DNA from: Dehalococcoidia bacterium
GTDB lineage: Bacteria; Chloroflexota; Dehalococcoidia; Tepidiformales; Tepidiformaceae
Direction of reading: 5' to 3'
Length of the DNA stretch: 15,303 nucleotides
Assembly (NCBI GenBank): GCA_023228745.1
Contig: JALOAP010000025.1
Location: 1-15,303 of the forward strand
In this document: piece by piece, positions 6,620-14,707 of the stretch
Layout: every line of letters begins with the position of its first letter
How positions within the stretch are numbered: the stretch's first letter is position 1
Position numbers and translations under genes: made by a program
The notes under the pieces: model-generated
Databases searched by the model: none
Told to the model about the DNA's origin: nothing
Seen by the model: the letters and a program-made list of their open reading frames with translations, nothing else

Positions 6620-7321
6620 ATGGCCACCGCCACGGCGCAGAGCCGCGTGCTCGTAGTAGAGGACGAAGAGACGTTGCTCTTCACCCTCGCGCACAACCTG
6701 AAGCGCGAGGGCTACGCGGTGATCACGGCCACGCGAGGTGACGACGCCCTCCGTCTCGCGCGCGAAGTCCAGCCCGACCTCATCGTGCTCGACCTGATGC
6801 TTCCTGGGGTGGATGGCATGCAGGTGTGCCGGCTGCTCCGGCGCGATATGCAGGTGCCGATCATCATGCTTACGGCGCTCGGCGGCGAAGGTGACCGCGT
6901 GCGTGGCCTCGACATTGGCGCGGACGACTACATTGCGAAGCCGTTCGGCATGCGCGAGCTGCTTGCGCGAATCCGGGCGCTCCTTCGGCGCACGACGGCG
7001 GGCGGTGCTGCCCCGCCGGCGGCCACGCTCAGCTCGGGCGACCTGGCGCTCGACCCCGCGCGGCGGGAGGTGCGCCGCGCGGGGAAATTCATTCGCCTGA
7101 AGCCAAAGGAGTATGACCTGCTACAATTCTTCGTCCAGCATCCGGCCCGGGTCTTTTCCCGCGAACAGATTCTCGACGAGGTCTGGGGGCTCGACTTCTA
7201 CGGTGGGCCGAGGACGGTGGATGTGCATGTGCGCTGGTTGCGCCAAAAGATCGAGGACGACCCGGCGGCGCCGGAGCGGCTCCGCACCATACGCGGCAGC
7301 GGCTACCTGTTCGAAGGGTAG
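6620..7321 (+). CDS. OmpR/PhoB-family response regulator
   Basis: 233 residues from ATG 6620 (AGGA about 12 bases upstream). The long open frame before it has no coding character. Receiver domain 8-122: acidic pair Glu14-Asp15, phosphoacceptor Asp58 in VLDLMLPG, Thr85, and Lys107 in DYIAKPF. The C-terminal winged helix about 135-233 contains the recognition region TVDVHVRWLRQKI and the closing TIRGSGYLF hairpin of the OmpR/PhoB class. Among these, the wording is closest to PhoP/PhoB-like regulators of phosphate or envelope response, but the signal cannot be assigned from sequence alone. The sensor kinase starts 6 bases after its stop. A PHO-box-like repeat upstream suggests self-regulation. 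Confidence 0.96.
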   Translation: MATATAQSRVLVVEDEETLLFTLAHNLKREGYAVITATRGDDALRLAREVQPDLIVLDLMLPGVDGMQVCRLLRRDMQVPIIMLTALGGEGDRVRGLDIGADDYIAKPFGMRELLARIRALLRRTTAGGAAPPAATLSSGDLALDPARREVRRAGKFIRLKPKEYDLLQFFVQHPARVFSREQILDEVWGLDFYGGPRTVDVHVRWLRQKIEDDPAAPERLRTIRGSGYLFEG

Positions 7322-7327
7322 GTGCGC

Positions 7328-8713
7328 ATGAGCCGGCAACTGATGGTGCGTGGCGGCTTCCTGGCCGCCGTAGCGGCAATCGCGGGCCTGGTGCTCGGGA
7401 TCATTGGACACCAGGTGGACCAGCCCGCCGCAGCCTGGTTCTTCGAGGCATTCGTACTTGGGGCGGCCTTCCTCGCCATCGGCTACCTCGTCTTCCTTGC
7501 ACCGGCACGGACGATCGACGACATCGCCGCGGCGGCGGACCGCATCGCCCTGGGCGACTTCGCGAGTCGCGCGAGCGACACCCACTCCGTGGGGAGCGAC
7601 CTCGTCTACCGGTTCAACACCATGGCGCGCCGCGTCGAAGAGGTCATCGAAGAGGAGGAGGCCGACCAGGCACGGCTCGAGGCGGTCTTTAACGCCTCGA
7701 CCGACCCGATGCTGGCGGTCACCGCGGAGTGCGACGTTGCGTTCCTGAACGCGGCGGCCGCGCAGCTCTTCGAAGCACCGGGCGACACCGCCATCGGCCG
7801 CCCGCTCATCGTCACGACACGCGATTACGAACTTGACCAGCTCGTGCGCCGGGTGCTTGCCCGGCCCGAGAAGCCGCGCACCGAGGTCATCGCGTTCGGC
7901 GCAGACCGCATCCCCTTGCGCGCTGTTGCGGTCCCGATTGAGGAAGGCGGCACCTGGTCGGCGTTGCTCGTTCTGACGGACCTCACAGAGTTCGCGCGCC
8001 TGGACCAGGTGCGCCGTGACTTCCTGAGCAACGTCTCGCACGAACTACGCACACCCCTGGCTTCGATCAAGGCGCTGGTCGAGACGATGGAATCCGGTGC
8101 TGTCGATTCGAAGGCGGAGTCGGAGGAGTTCCTGCGGCGCATCCGGCTGCAGGTCGACCGCATCACGTCGCTGGTCGACGAGCTGCTTGACCTGTCACGC
8201 ATCGAATCAGGCGCGCTGGAATTGAACCCTGAGCCAATCGACCTCGCGGAGTTGGTTGCGGAAGCGATGGCACTGCTGCACCCCCACGCAGAGCGCCAGG
8301 AAGTGAAGTTCGATGTCGCCCCAGGGGAGTGGCCCGTGGTCGAAGCTGACCGGCAGGCGTTGCTTCGCGTTGTCAACAACCTGCTCGACAACGCCATCAA
8401 GTACTCTCCTTACGGAGGTACGGTGCAGATCGAAGCGCACGACGAGGGCGACCTCGTGGCGCTTTCGGTACACGACGACGGCCCGGGCATCAACCCGCTA
8501 GCACTGCCGCGTGTGTTCGAACGGTTCTACAAGACCGACCTTTCGCGCACGAATTCCGGCACCGGGCTGGGGCTCGCGATCGTGAAACACACGGCGCGCA
8601 TCCACGGCGGGACCGCGAGCGTGGAGAGCGAGCCGGGAAAGGGCGCGACCTTCACGGTGCGACTGCCGAAGGAGTTCGTGGGGAAACCGCGACCGCCGGT
8701 GGGCCTCTCCTAG
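7328..8713 (+). CDS. PhoR-like sensor histidine kinase
   Basis: 461 residues from ATG 7328; GTG 7322 directly after the regulator stop is possible, but AGGGTAGG lies at better distance from the ATG. Two membrane helices (about 8-28 and 38-58) flank a very short outer loop of about 10 residues, so sensing is probably within the membrane or through partners. A short HAMP-like linker follows (59-108), then a PAS domain about 113-222 (LEAVFNASTDPMLAV). The HisKA domain has His238 in SNVSHELRTPL. The ATPase shows the N box (Asn351-Asn355 region, NNLLDNAIKYS), G1 DDGPG (383-387), F box (FERFYK) and G2 GTGLGLAIVK (411-420). TM-HAMP-PAS-HisKA is the PhoR layout, in agreement with the regulator. It ends on a CTAG shared with the convergent deacetylase. 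Confidence 0.96.
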   Translation: MSRQLMVRGGFLAAVAAIAGLVLGIIGHQVDQPAAAWFFEAFVLGAAFLAIGYLVFLAPARTIDDIAAAADRIALGDFASRASDTHSVGSDLVYRFNTMARRVEEVIEEEEADQARLEAVFNASTDPMLAVTAECDVAFLNAAAAQLFEAPGDTAIGRPLIVTTRDYELDQLVRRVLARPEKPRTEVIAFGADRIPLRAVAVPIEEGGTWSALLVLTDLTEFARLDQVRRDFLSNVSHELRTPLASIKALVETMESGAVDSKAESEEFLRRIRLQVDRITSLVDELLDLSRIESGALELNPEPIDLAELVAEAMALLHPHAERQEVKFDVAPGEWPVVEADRQALLRVVNNLLDNAIKYSPYGGTVQIEAHDEGDLVALSVHDDGPGINPLALPRVFERFYKTDLSRTNSGTGLGLAIVKHTARIHGGTASVESEPGKGATFTVRLPKEFVGKPRPPVGLS

Positions 8714-9675
8714 CAGGGAAGCGTTTCGAACCGGTATCCCCGCGCGGAGAGCTCCGCGAGGACAATCTCCAGCGCTTCTACCGTTTGTGAACGGTTGCCA
8801 CCGCCGTCGTGGAGGAGCACGACGGCGGTGGGCCGCGCGACGGAGATGATGCGGTTGGCGATGGTCCAGGCGCCCGGCCGGGCCCAGTCCTGCGGGTCCA
8901 CATCCCAAAGCCAGGTGTCCAAACCGAGCGAGTCCGCAACCGAGGTGACGGTGCCGCTCACGGAGCCGAAGGGCGGCCGCAGGCATGTGGCGCTGCGCTC
9001 GGTCGCGGAGGCGATTGCTGACTGCGTGCGCACGAGTTCCGACTCGACACCAGCCCGGCCAAGCAGGGCCAGGTTCGCGTGCGTGTAACTGTGATTGGCA
9101 ACGGCGTGACCCGCCGCGACGATGTCTGCGGCGATCCAGGGATAGGCATCCACGTTCGTCCCGAGGGTGAAGAAGGTGGCGTAGGCGGCGTAGCGTTCGA
9201 GCACCTCGAGCACCCTCGGCGTCCACGTTGGGTGAGGGCCATCATCGAACGTGAGGTAGATGACCGGGCCCGGCCGCGGGGTTGGGGTCGGCGTGGGGGT
9301 CGGCACAGGCTTATCGGAAGCGATCTCCGGGATGTAGATATCGAAGTCGCCTGGCGGGGCCGGCGTCGTGGAAGGCTCGGCATCGGCTCCGGGCGACGGC
9401 GAGGGTGCAAATTTCGGTACATCCGCCCCCGGGGTCTCCCCGCCTACGGGTGGCGTCCAGTCGCGGTCGGCCGGATCGGCCGAATCGCCAGGGATCTCGA
9501 GAATCGGCGTTACCAGCGGCGTGGTGCATTCGGATGGCTCGCAGGCCACGGGCGCCGCCGGTGCGGCGTCGTCGCTCCGGGCGGTGGAGGCAAAAAGGGC
9601 AAAGAGCAACAGCCCAAGCAGTGCCGGCGCAAGTAGTACAAGCGAATGCGTCCTGCGTCTCGATGACTGCCCCAT
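8710..9675 (-). CDS. Polysaccharide deacetylase (CE4/NodB family)
   Basis: 321 residues from ATG 9673-9675 with GAGGT upstream. The N-terminal membrane helix is about 12-30, then a long Pro/Thr/Asp-rich stalk to about 135 ending in PTPTPTPTP, then a full NodB domain: motif 1 TFDDGP (Asp144, Asp145), motif 2 HSYTH (His195 and His199, metal ligands), motif 3 RPPFG (233-237), motif 4 DVDPQDW (258-264), motif 5 LLHD (287-290, catalytic His289). All catalytic residues are present, so it should be an active metal-dependent N- or O-deacetylase acting on peptidoglycan or another surface glycan outside the cell. Deacetylation of the wall gives lysozyme resistance in other bacteria. The stop overlaps that of the kinase; the start faces the MarR gene. 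Confidence 0.95.
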   Translation of the reverse strand: MGQSSRRRTHSLVLLAPALLGLLLFALFASTARSDDAAPAAPVACEPSECTTPLVTPILEIPGDSADPADRDWTPPVGGETPGADVPKFAPSPSPGADAEPSTTPAPPGDFDIYIPEIASDKPVPTPTPTPTPRPGPVIYLTFDDGPHPTWTPRVLEVLERYAAYATFFTLGTNVDAYPWIAADIVAAGHAVANHSYTHANLALLGRAGVESELVRTQSAIASATERSATCLRPPFGSVSGTVTSVADSLGLDTWLWDVDPQDWARPGAWTIANRIISVARPTAVVLLHDGGGNRSQTVEALEIVLAELSARGYRFETLPC

Positions 9676-9785
9676 GTGACCTCGCGGCGCTGTCTATCTG
9701 ATTCCGCGATGTCAGCACCGGGGTAAACCGCTCGCGGGCATCCCAGTCTATCCAGATCACGACGCAACGAAAGGGGCTGACGGAC

Positions 9786-9822
9786 AATTCCTGCCGGAAT
9801 TCACAAGGGGCTGGTTGCCCCT
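9786..9822. promoter_or_regulatory. Two small inverted repeats between deacetylase and MarR genes
   Basis: AATTCC-TGCC-GGAATT (9786-9801) is a perfect 6-bp inverted repeat in the divergent gap. Right after it, AGGGGC-TGGTT-GCCCCT (9806-9822) is another. MarR proteins are dimers that bind short palindromes next to their own genes, so the first is a reasonable operator candidate; the second could be an RNA hairpin in a MarR leader. Arms this short occur by chance fairly often. Confidence 0.3.
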
Positions 9823-9875
9823 GCAATGACCCACCTGTTACGCAATTGGGAACTCGCTCGACAGCGCTCAGCCGG

Positions 9876-9881
9876 TAGACT
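9876..9881 (+). promoter_or_regulatory. Possible -10 box of the MarR gene, leaderless start
   Basis: TAGACT fits the TANNNT pattern and ends 7 bases before GTG 9889, with no Shine-Dalgarno between. This is the spacing expected if transcription starts at or next to the start codon. I find no clear -35. Confidence 0.3.
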
Positions 9882-9888
9882 CCGCAAC

Positions 9889-10338
9889 GTGGAGAGACAA
9901 CCGGGCGAAGAACAGATGGTGGCGTGGCGGGCCTTTCTTGCGGCCCATGCACGCCTCTCGGAAGTGCTGGAACACGAACTCGAACGTGAACGCGGGATGC
10001 CGCTGGGCTGGTACGACGTGCTCGTGCAGCTCGACGAAGCGGGCGAGAACCGCCTGCGCATGGCCGACCTCGCGCGGGCCGTGCTCCTCAGCCGCGCGGG
10101 GCTCACGCGGCTGGTGGACCGGATGGGCGCGGCGGGGCTGGTCGAGCGTGTCCCTTGCGAGGATGACCGCCGCGGCACCTACGTCGTGATGACGCACGAA
10201 GGGCGCGCTGCGCTCAGCGGGGCGGCACCAGTACACCTGCGGGGCATAGAAGAGCACTTCGGCCAGTACGTAGGGAGCGATGACGCGAAGGTGCTCGCCT
10301 CGGTCTTCCGCTGCATCACCGATTCGCTCGCCCGCTGA
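9889..10338 (+). CDS. MarR-family transcriptional regulator
   Basis: 149 residues from GTG 9889; an ATG at 9826 gives 170 residues but adds a tail with no family match, covers the -10 candidate and has no ribosome site. From GTG the distance to the first conserved block (AWRAFLAAHARL, 12-23) fits the family. The winged helix: WYDVLVQLDEAG (41-52), LRMADLARAVLLSRAGLTRLVDRM with the recognition helix about 66-79, and the wing with EDDRRGTYVVMT (91-102), where Asp-Arg-Arg-Gly contacts the minor groove. The N- and C-terminal helices make the dimer interface. Such regulators usually repress efflux, stress or antibiotic-resistance genes and let go on ligand binding. Candidate targets are the divergent deacetylase and the downstream exporter. 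Confidence 0.93.
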   Translation: MERQPGEEQMVAWRAFLAAHARLSEVLEHELERERGMPLGWYDVLVQLDEAGENRLRMADLARAVLLSRAGLTRLVDRMGAAGLVERVPCEDDRRGTYVVMTHEGRAALSGAAPVHLRGIEEHFGQYVGSDDAKVLASVFRCITDSLAR

Positions 10339-10349
10339 GCTCCTGCCCA

Positions 10350-10407
10350 TTGCACATGGCAATTTCCGACATAGGTTAGTACCTCCGCTCCCCGCCTGCG
10401 GTATCGT
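10350..10407 (+). promoter_or_regulatory. Promoter region of the LuxR-propeller gene
   Basis: TATCGT (10402-10407) ends 6 bases before ATG 10414 and no Shine-Dalgarno intervenes, again a leaderless-type arrangement. Upstream, TTGC-ACATG-GCAA (10350-10362) is a small inverted repeat that could be an operator. No good -35 is seen at 16-18 bases from the -10. Confidence 0.3.
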
Positions 10408-10413
10408 CCACAC

Positions 10414-11658
10414 ATGAGCGAAACGACGCGGGCGCGCCCCTCCGGCGTAGCCCTGACCGGACGGCAGCGGGAGGTGCTCGAACTCATCGAGCGGGGCCAC
10501 ACGAACTTCGAGATCGCACAGGCCCTGGGCATCTCTCTCGAAGGCGCGAAGTACCACGTGCGCGAGGTCATGACGAAGCTCGGCGCTGACTCACGCGAAG
10601 AGGCGGTGCAGTTCTGGCGCGAGAGCCAGCAGCCGCGATGGTCAGTGCGCGGGCTGCTCGCGGTGCCGTGGCTCCGCATCGTGGCTGCCGGTGGCGGCGT
10701 CGTGCTCGTCGTGGCAGTGGCGCTCGCCGGCTTCGCGCTCGCGAACCGTGACGACAGGACAGGCGAGCGCGTGCTCGTGGCTTACACAACAATGCCCGCA
10801 GAGGAGCCGGCACTTGTGGTGCTGGGCGGCGACGGCCGCGAGGTATTCCGGGCTGAGGGGTCGTACGGCGGCCCCAGGTTCTCGCCGGATGGGACGCGCC
10901 TTGCGGCCATCGATATCGACGGCGAGGCTCGCATCGACATTTTCGACACCTCGAACTGGAGTTCGACGCAATACGTCCCGGCAACATTCCCGTTCTCGAT
11001 GGGGTGGTCGCCAGACAGCACGCTGCTGGCGGTGGTGCTCCCCGACCGCGTTGTCTTCGTGGACCGCCGTGGGAAGGAGGTGGAAGCCACAGGGCAGCTC
11101 GTGGAGGCGTCACTGGGGACGGGGCTGGAGGATCCGCAGTGGGCGCCGGACAGCGAGCGACTGGTAGCGACGCTGGAAGAGCGCCTGTTCCTGGTGTTGC
11201 GAGCGGGCGATGTAGAGGAGCTGAAGCCCCCGGAGGGCAACGGGGCGGGACGAATGCTTCGCGCCATACGGTGGAACACGTCCACGGAACTCTTCGTGCT
11301 CGATTTCGGTGCCGATCGGGATCCCGACCGGTATGCGTTTCTCGTGTCGCTTGAAGACGGGAGCGAACCGGTGTGGACAGAAACGCCCCCCGAGCTCGGT
11401 CTTTCCCTGGAGGCCGAGGCGTTCCGGGCCGAACTGGAACAGAGGTTTCCCGCGCTGGACATCCGTCTGCCTGCTCCGACTGCCGATGGCATTCATTTCA
11501 AGTCGGTGCTAAGCGAGGAGGCACCAAGTGGAGGGTCGAGCGAACCACCAAGAGTCCAGGTGGTCATCAACGCATCGGAGTTGGTGGTGGTGCCGCTGGG
11601 CAACGCCATCGCAGCGTTGGCCGAAAGAAACGTCGACGCCGTGGTGGTACGGCACTGA
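10414..11658 (+). CDS. Membrane-tethered LuxR-type regulator with propeller-like outer domain
   Basis: 414 residues from ATG 10414. Residues 13-70 are a LuxR/FixJ-type helix-turn-helix: LTGRQREVLELIERGHTN, then EIAQALGISLEGAKYHVREVM with the recognition helix about 42-54. There is no receiver domain before it. One membrane helix follows at about 88-110 (IVAAGGGVVLVVAVALAGF). The remaining 300 residues lie outside and contain repeats of the PD40/WD-like type: FSPDG (156-160), WSPDS (198-202), WAPDS (243-247), as in TolB-like beta propellers. The layout puts DNA binding inside and ligand sensing outside on one chain, comparable in principle to ToxR or CadC though built from other domains. Proteolytic release is another possibility. 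The ABC exporter starts 105 bases downstream on the same strand and is the natural candidate target. Confidence 0.88.
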   Translation: MSETTRARPSGVALTGRQREVLELIERGHTNFEIAQALGISLEGAKYHVREVMTKLGADSREEAVQFWRESQQPRWSVRGLLAVPWLRIVAAGGGVVLVVAVALAGFALANRDDRTGERVLVAYTTMPAEEPALVVLGGDGREVFRAEGSYGGPRFSPDGTRLAAIDIDGEARIDIFDTSNWSSTQYVPATFPFSMGWSPDSTLLAVVLPDRVVFVDRRGKEVEATGQLVEASLGTGLEDPQWAPDSERLVATLEERLFLVLRAGDVEELKPPEGNGAGRMLRAIRWNTSTELFVLDFGADRDPDRYAFLVSLEDGSEPVWTETPPELGLSLEAEAFRAELEQRFPALDIRLPAPTADGIHFKSVLSEEAPSGGSSEPPRVQVVINASELVVVPLGNAIAALAERNVDAVVVRH

Positions 11659-11763
11659 GCTGACGACGTACCCCCGGCTGCGAGATTGGCCACCGAAGCC
11701 TCCGATTAGTCTTCAGCGTTTCGCGTACGCTTGCGTGAGTCTCATGGGAGGGACCGAGCAGCA

Positions 11764-12672
11764 GTGGGAGAAACTGCCGTCGTCGTTCGTGACTTGCGGA
11801 AGCGCTACGGGGCCGTCCAGGCGGCCGGCGGCGTGTCCTTCGATGTCGCACCCGGCGAAATCTTCGGCATCATTGGCGCGAACGGGTCGGGAAAGACGAC
11901 CACCATCGAGTGCCTGCAGGGGCTTCGAAAGCGCGATAGCGGGGTGGCGCTGGTCCTCGGGCTGGACCCACAGACGCAGGGGATCGCGCTGCGCCATCGG
12001 ATCGGCAGCCAGCTACAGGAGTCCTCGTTGCCCGAACGTCTGCGCGTGTGGGAGGCACTCGACCTGTTCGCCGCGCTGTCACCGCGCTCGCGGGACTGGC
12101 GGGAACTCCTCGAAGAGTGGGACCTGGTACAGAAGTGGAACAGCGCCTTCGCCGATCTCTCGGGCGGGCAACGGCAACGCCTGTTCGTGGCGCTGGCGCT
12201 GGTCAACGACCCGGAGATCGTGTTCCTCGACGAGATGACCACCGGCCTGGACCCGGCAGCGCGGCATGCCGCCTGGGACCTCGTCCGCGAGATTCGCCGC
12301 CGGGGCACGACCGTAGTGCTGGTAACGCACTTCATGGACGAAGCGGAGGACCTGTGCGACCGCATCGCGGTGTTCAAGCAGGGCCGGGTGGTCGCGCTGG
12401 ACACGCCGCAGGGGCTCGTTTCGCACTATGCCGGCCGGAGCACGGTCCGATTCACCACAAACGACGGCAGCTTCGACTGGCTGCGCGAGTGTCCCGGGTT
12501 CGAAAGCATGGAGCGGGATGGCCGGCGCATCGCCATCCGTGGACGCGGGCCGCTGCTCGCGCACGTCGCGGCGGCGCTGGTCGCCCGGGGGATCGCACCA
12601 CCAGACCTCGAGGTGGAACGGGGAACGCTGGAGGATGCGTACATGGCCATCAGCCAGGAGGCGGCACCGTGA
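11764..12672 (+). CDS. ABC-2 type exporter, ATP-binding subunit
   Basis: 302 residues from GTG 11764, chosen because GGGAGGG (11746-11752) lies 11 bases upstream and the first conserved strand begins at once (VVVRDLRKRYG). The frame is open back to 11731, but that adds only non-family residues. Motifs: Walker A GANGSGKTT (38-46), Q-loop around Gln83-Gln85, signature LSGGQ (132-136), Walker B IVFLDE with catalytic Glu157, switch His189 in VTHFMDEAED. The C-terminal 80 residues form the small accessory domain common in DrrA/CcmA-type ATPases. It drives export with the permease encoded next; DrrA/NodI-like systems export antibiotics, lipids or polysaccharide, and the cargo here is unknown. The stop overlaps the permease start. 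Confidence 0.95.
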   Translation: MGETAVVVRDLRKRYGAVQAAGGVSFDVAPGEIFGIIGANGSGKTTTIECLQGLRKRDSGVALVLGLDPQTQGIALRHRIGSQLQESSLPERLRVWEALDLFAALSPRSRDWRELLEEWDLVQKWNSAFADLSGGQRQRLFVALALVNDPEIVFLDEMTTGLDPAARHAAWDLVREIRRRGTTVVLVTHFMDEAEDLCDRIAVFKQGRVVALDTPQGLVSHYAGRSTVRFTTNDGSFDWLRECPGFESMERDGRRIAIRGRGPLLAHVAAALVARGIAPPDLEVERGTLEDAYMAISQEAAP

Positions 12673-13427
12673 GGGGCGTCCTCAAATTGAGCTGGGTCGA
12701 GACGAAGCTCTTCGTGCGCGAGCCGCTGGCGCTGATCTTCGCGTTCGCATTTCCGTTCTTCATGTTGTTCGTGCTCGCCGGGGTGTTCGGGAACGACATC
12801 GAGTCGGAGGACCCGGACGCCATCGCGGACTGGCGGAGCGTCGGGCCGATCGACTACTACGTCGCGACCTACGTGGGGCTGGTGATGGCAGCCGCGGGCC
12901 TCATCACGCTCCCGCTGCGGCTCGCAAGCTATCGCGAAGCAGGGGTGTTGCGGCGCTTCCGCGCGGCCGGCGTCTCGCTCGCCATCGTGCTCGGCGCACA
13001 GGTGCTCGTCGCGGTCACGATGGCGATCATCGCGGCGATCGGTATCGTCGTGGGCGCAGCCCTCGTCTACGACGCCAAGATGCCGGAGAACTGGCCACTC
13101 GTGGTGCTGGGCGGGTTGCTCGGGCTGGCGGCCTTCGCCGCCATCGGGCTGTTCCTCGGCGCGGTCCTGCCAACTGCGCGGGCGGTGCAGGGTGCGGGAC
13201 TGGCGGCGTTCTTCGTGATGATGATGATCTCGGGCTCGGGGCCGCCGCGCCCGGTGCTCACGACCACCATGCGCGCGGTCGGCGACGTGATGCCGCTGAC
13301 GCACGCGAACATCGTGATGCAGGATCCATGGCTCGGGTTCGGCTGGAACATGACGCGGGCACCGATCACCCTCGGTTTCGGTGTGGCCGCGGCGGTGCTC
13401 GCCGTGCGCTTTTTCCGGTGGGAGTAG
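12669..13427 (+). CDS. ABC-2 type exporter, membrane permease
   Basis: 252 residues from GTG 12669, which overlaps the upstream stop as GTGA. AGGAGG at 12656-12661 is a perfect ribosome site 7 bases away, so the two subunits are translationally coupled. Six membrane helices are visible at about 20-40, 64-84, 103-134 (long, perhaps with a break), 143-167, 172-190 and 232-248. The amphipathic segment SYREAGVLRRFRAAGVS (87-103) before the third helix is typical of ABC-2 permeases. It makes the channel of the exporter, probably as a homodimer. The gene ends 13 bases from the convergent MFS gene with no terminator hairpin I can see. Confidence 0.93.
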   Translation: MRGVLKLSWVETKLFVREPLALIFAFAFPFFMLFVLAGVFGNDIESEDPDAIADWRSVGPIDYYVATYVGLVMAAAGLITLPLRLASYREAGVLRRFRAAGVSLAIVLGAQVLVAVTMAIIAAIGIVVGAALVYDAKMPENWPLVVLGGLLGLAAFAAIGLFLGAVLPTARAVQGAGLAAFFVMMMISGSGPPRPVLTTTMRAVGDVMPLTHANIVMQDPWLGFGWNMTRAPITLGFGVAAAVLAVRFFRWE

Positions 13428-13440
13428 CGCCGGAGTCCGT

Positions 13441-14700
13441 CTACCGCGGCGATCTCGCACTGTCAGCTTCGGTGGCCACATTGGCCCCGCCGTTGCGCAT
13501 CGAAGCCCACATGACGACTGCCGACAGGGCCAGCACGAGCGCCGATACCTGGAACCCGAGCGCATAGGACGCGCGGCCGGTGGCGAAGATGCCGAGCAGG
13601 GCAGGTCCAGCTGCCCGCCCGAACGCGACGAGCAGTGCCTGCAGCCCGATGACGCGGCCGAAATATGGGCCGGAGAAGCCTTCCGAGACGACGAGGGCGC
13701 GCAGCGGATAGACGGCGCCAAAGACCGCGCCGAAGACCGCGACGTAGACCCAGACCTGCCACCATTCGCCCGCAACGCTGGCGATCCAGGCAGAGAGGGC
13801 GAGCAGGAGGAGGCAGCCCGTGAGCAGGGCAGTGCCGGAGAAGCGCGCCGACAGCGAGGGTAGGAGCAGCCGCATCGGCAGCGAGACAATTCCCGTGACG
13901 GCGATCGCCACTGCGACCGGGCCGGGTGCGAATCCGCGCGTCTCGAGCTGGGCGATCATGTGGAAGGCGAACCCGCTGAAGGCGGCGGTGGCCACAAAGA
14001 ACGCAACAGAGAAGAGCCAGAAGCGGGGGGTCGTCTGGCGAACGCCTTCCCGCGTTTCGCGGAGGAGGTTACCGCGGAGGCCGCGCTGGTGGGCATGGCC
14101 GTCGGTGGGCTCCCAGAGGAGGAGCGGCACAGCGATCCCGACCACGAGCAGAATCGCAGCAAGTCCGAGCGTGCCTTCACGCCAGCCGAACTGATCGACG
14201 AAGAGCCGCGTGAGCGGTGTGAAGATGGTGACGGAGACGCCGCTGAGGAGCGTCAGCACGCCGTACGCTCGTGGACGGTCGGGGGCAGCGAACCAGCGGT
14301 TCATGAGCACGTAGACGGGCTCGTAGAAGGTGGCGGCCATGGCCGGCCCGAGGACGACGGCGAGGACAAGGACGGCCTGCCAGGGCTCCTGCACGGCGGC
14401 GAACAGCGCCAGTCCTGCAGCGCCAAGCACGGCCCCGCCGGCCATCAGCCGCCGCGAGCCGAAGAGGTCGCTGACCGTGCCAGTCGCGATGGATGCCACG
14501 CCTGAGACCAGCAGCGCAAGCCCAAACCCGACCGAGACGACGTCGCGGCCGAACGCACCGCCGGCCGCATCGTCGGTCACGAGGACGCTGAAGGCGTAGG
14601 AGAGGGTGCCGTAGCTCGTATTGATGAAGACGGCGGCGAGCGCCACCTGGAGGTAGGTGCGGGAGAGGAGGCGAGGGCGTTGGCCAGCAACAGCGGTCAT
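13441..14700 (-). CDS. Major facilitator superfamily transporter
   Basis: 419 residues from ATG 14698-14700, with GAGG five bases upstream. Twelve hydrophobic helices in two halves are separated by a charged loop around residues 196-215 (WEPTDGHAHQRGLRGN). The loop between helices 2 and 3 has the MFS motif A as GTVSDLFGSRRL (74-85). The opening (YLQVALAAVFINTSYGTLSYAFSVL) and overall look are nearest the monocarboxylate/oxalate-formate antiporter type, though drug export cannot be excluded. It is a proton- or substrate-coupled carrier of the inner membrane; the substrate is unknown. It converges on the ABC exporter and has an inverted repeat just before its ribosome site. Confidence 0.93.
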   Translation of the reverse strand: MTAVAGQRPRLLSRTYLQVALAAVFINTSYGTLSYAFSVLVTDDAAGGAFGRDVVSVGFGLALLVSGVASIATGTVSDLFGSRRLMAGGAVLGAAGLALFAAVQEPWQAVLVLAVVLGPAMAATFYEPVYVLMNRWFAAPDRPRAYGVLTLLSGVSVTIFTPLTRLFVDQFGWREGTLGLAAILLVVGIAVPLLLWEPTDGHAHQRGLRGNLLRETREGVRQTTPRFWLFSVAFFVATAAFSGFAFHMIAQLETRGFAPGPVAVAIAVTGIVSLPMRLLLPSLSARFSGTALLTGCLLLLALSAWIASVAGEWWQVWVYVAVFGAVFGAVYPLRALVVSEGFSGPYFGRVIGLQALLVAFGRAAGPALLGIFATGRASYALGFQVSALVLALSAVVMWASMRNGGANVATEADSARSPR

Positions 14701-14707
14701 TCGGCCT

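Noticed and set aside
9266..9299. Possible G-quadruplex (four G-runs of three or more)
   Set aside because: The runs are the complement of the Pro/Thr codons of the TPTPTP linker in the deacetylase and are explained by the protein repeat.
12048..12668. 5' extension of the permease frame
   Set aside because: It overlaps the ATPase in another frame; the AGGAGG site and GTGA overlap fix the permease start at 12669.
12426..13889. 487-residue open frame on the minus strand across the ABC genes
   Set aside because: Long antisense frames are expected in GC-rich coding DNA; it crosses two well-supported genes and is Arg/His/Asp-rich without any domain.
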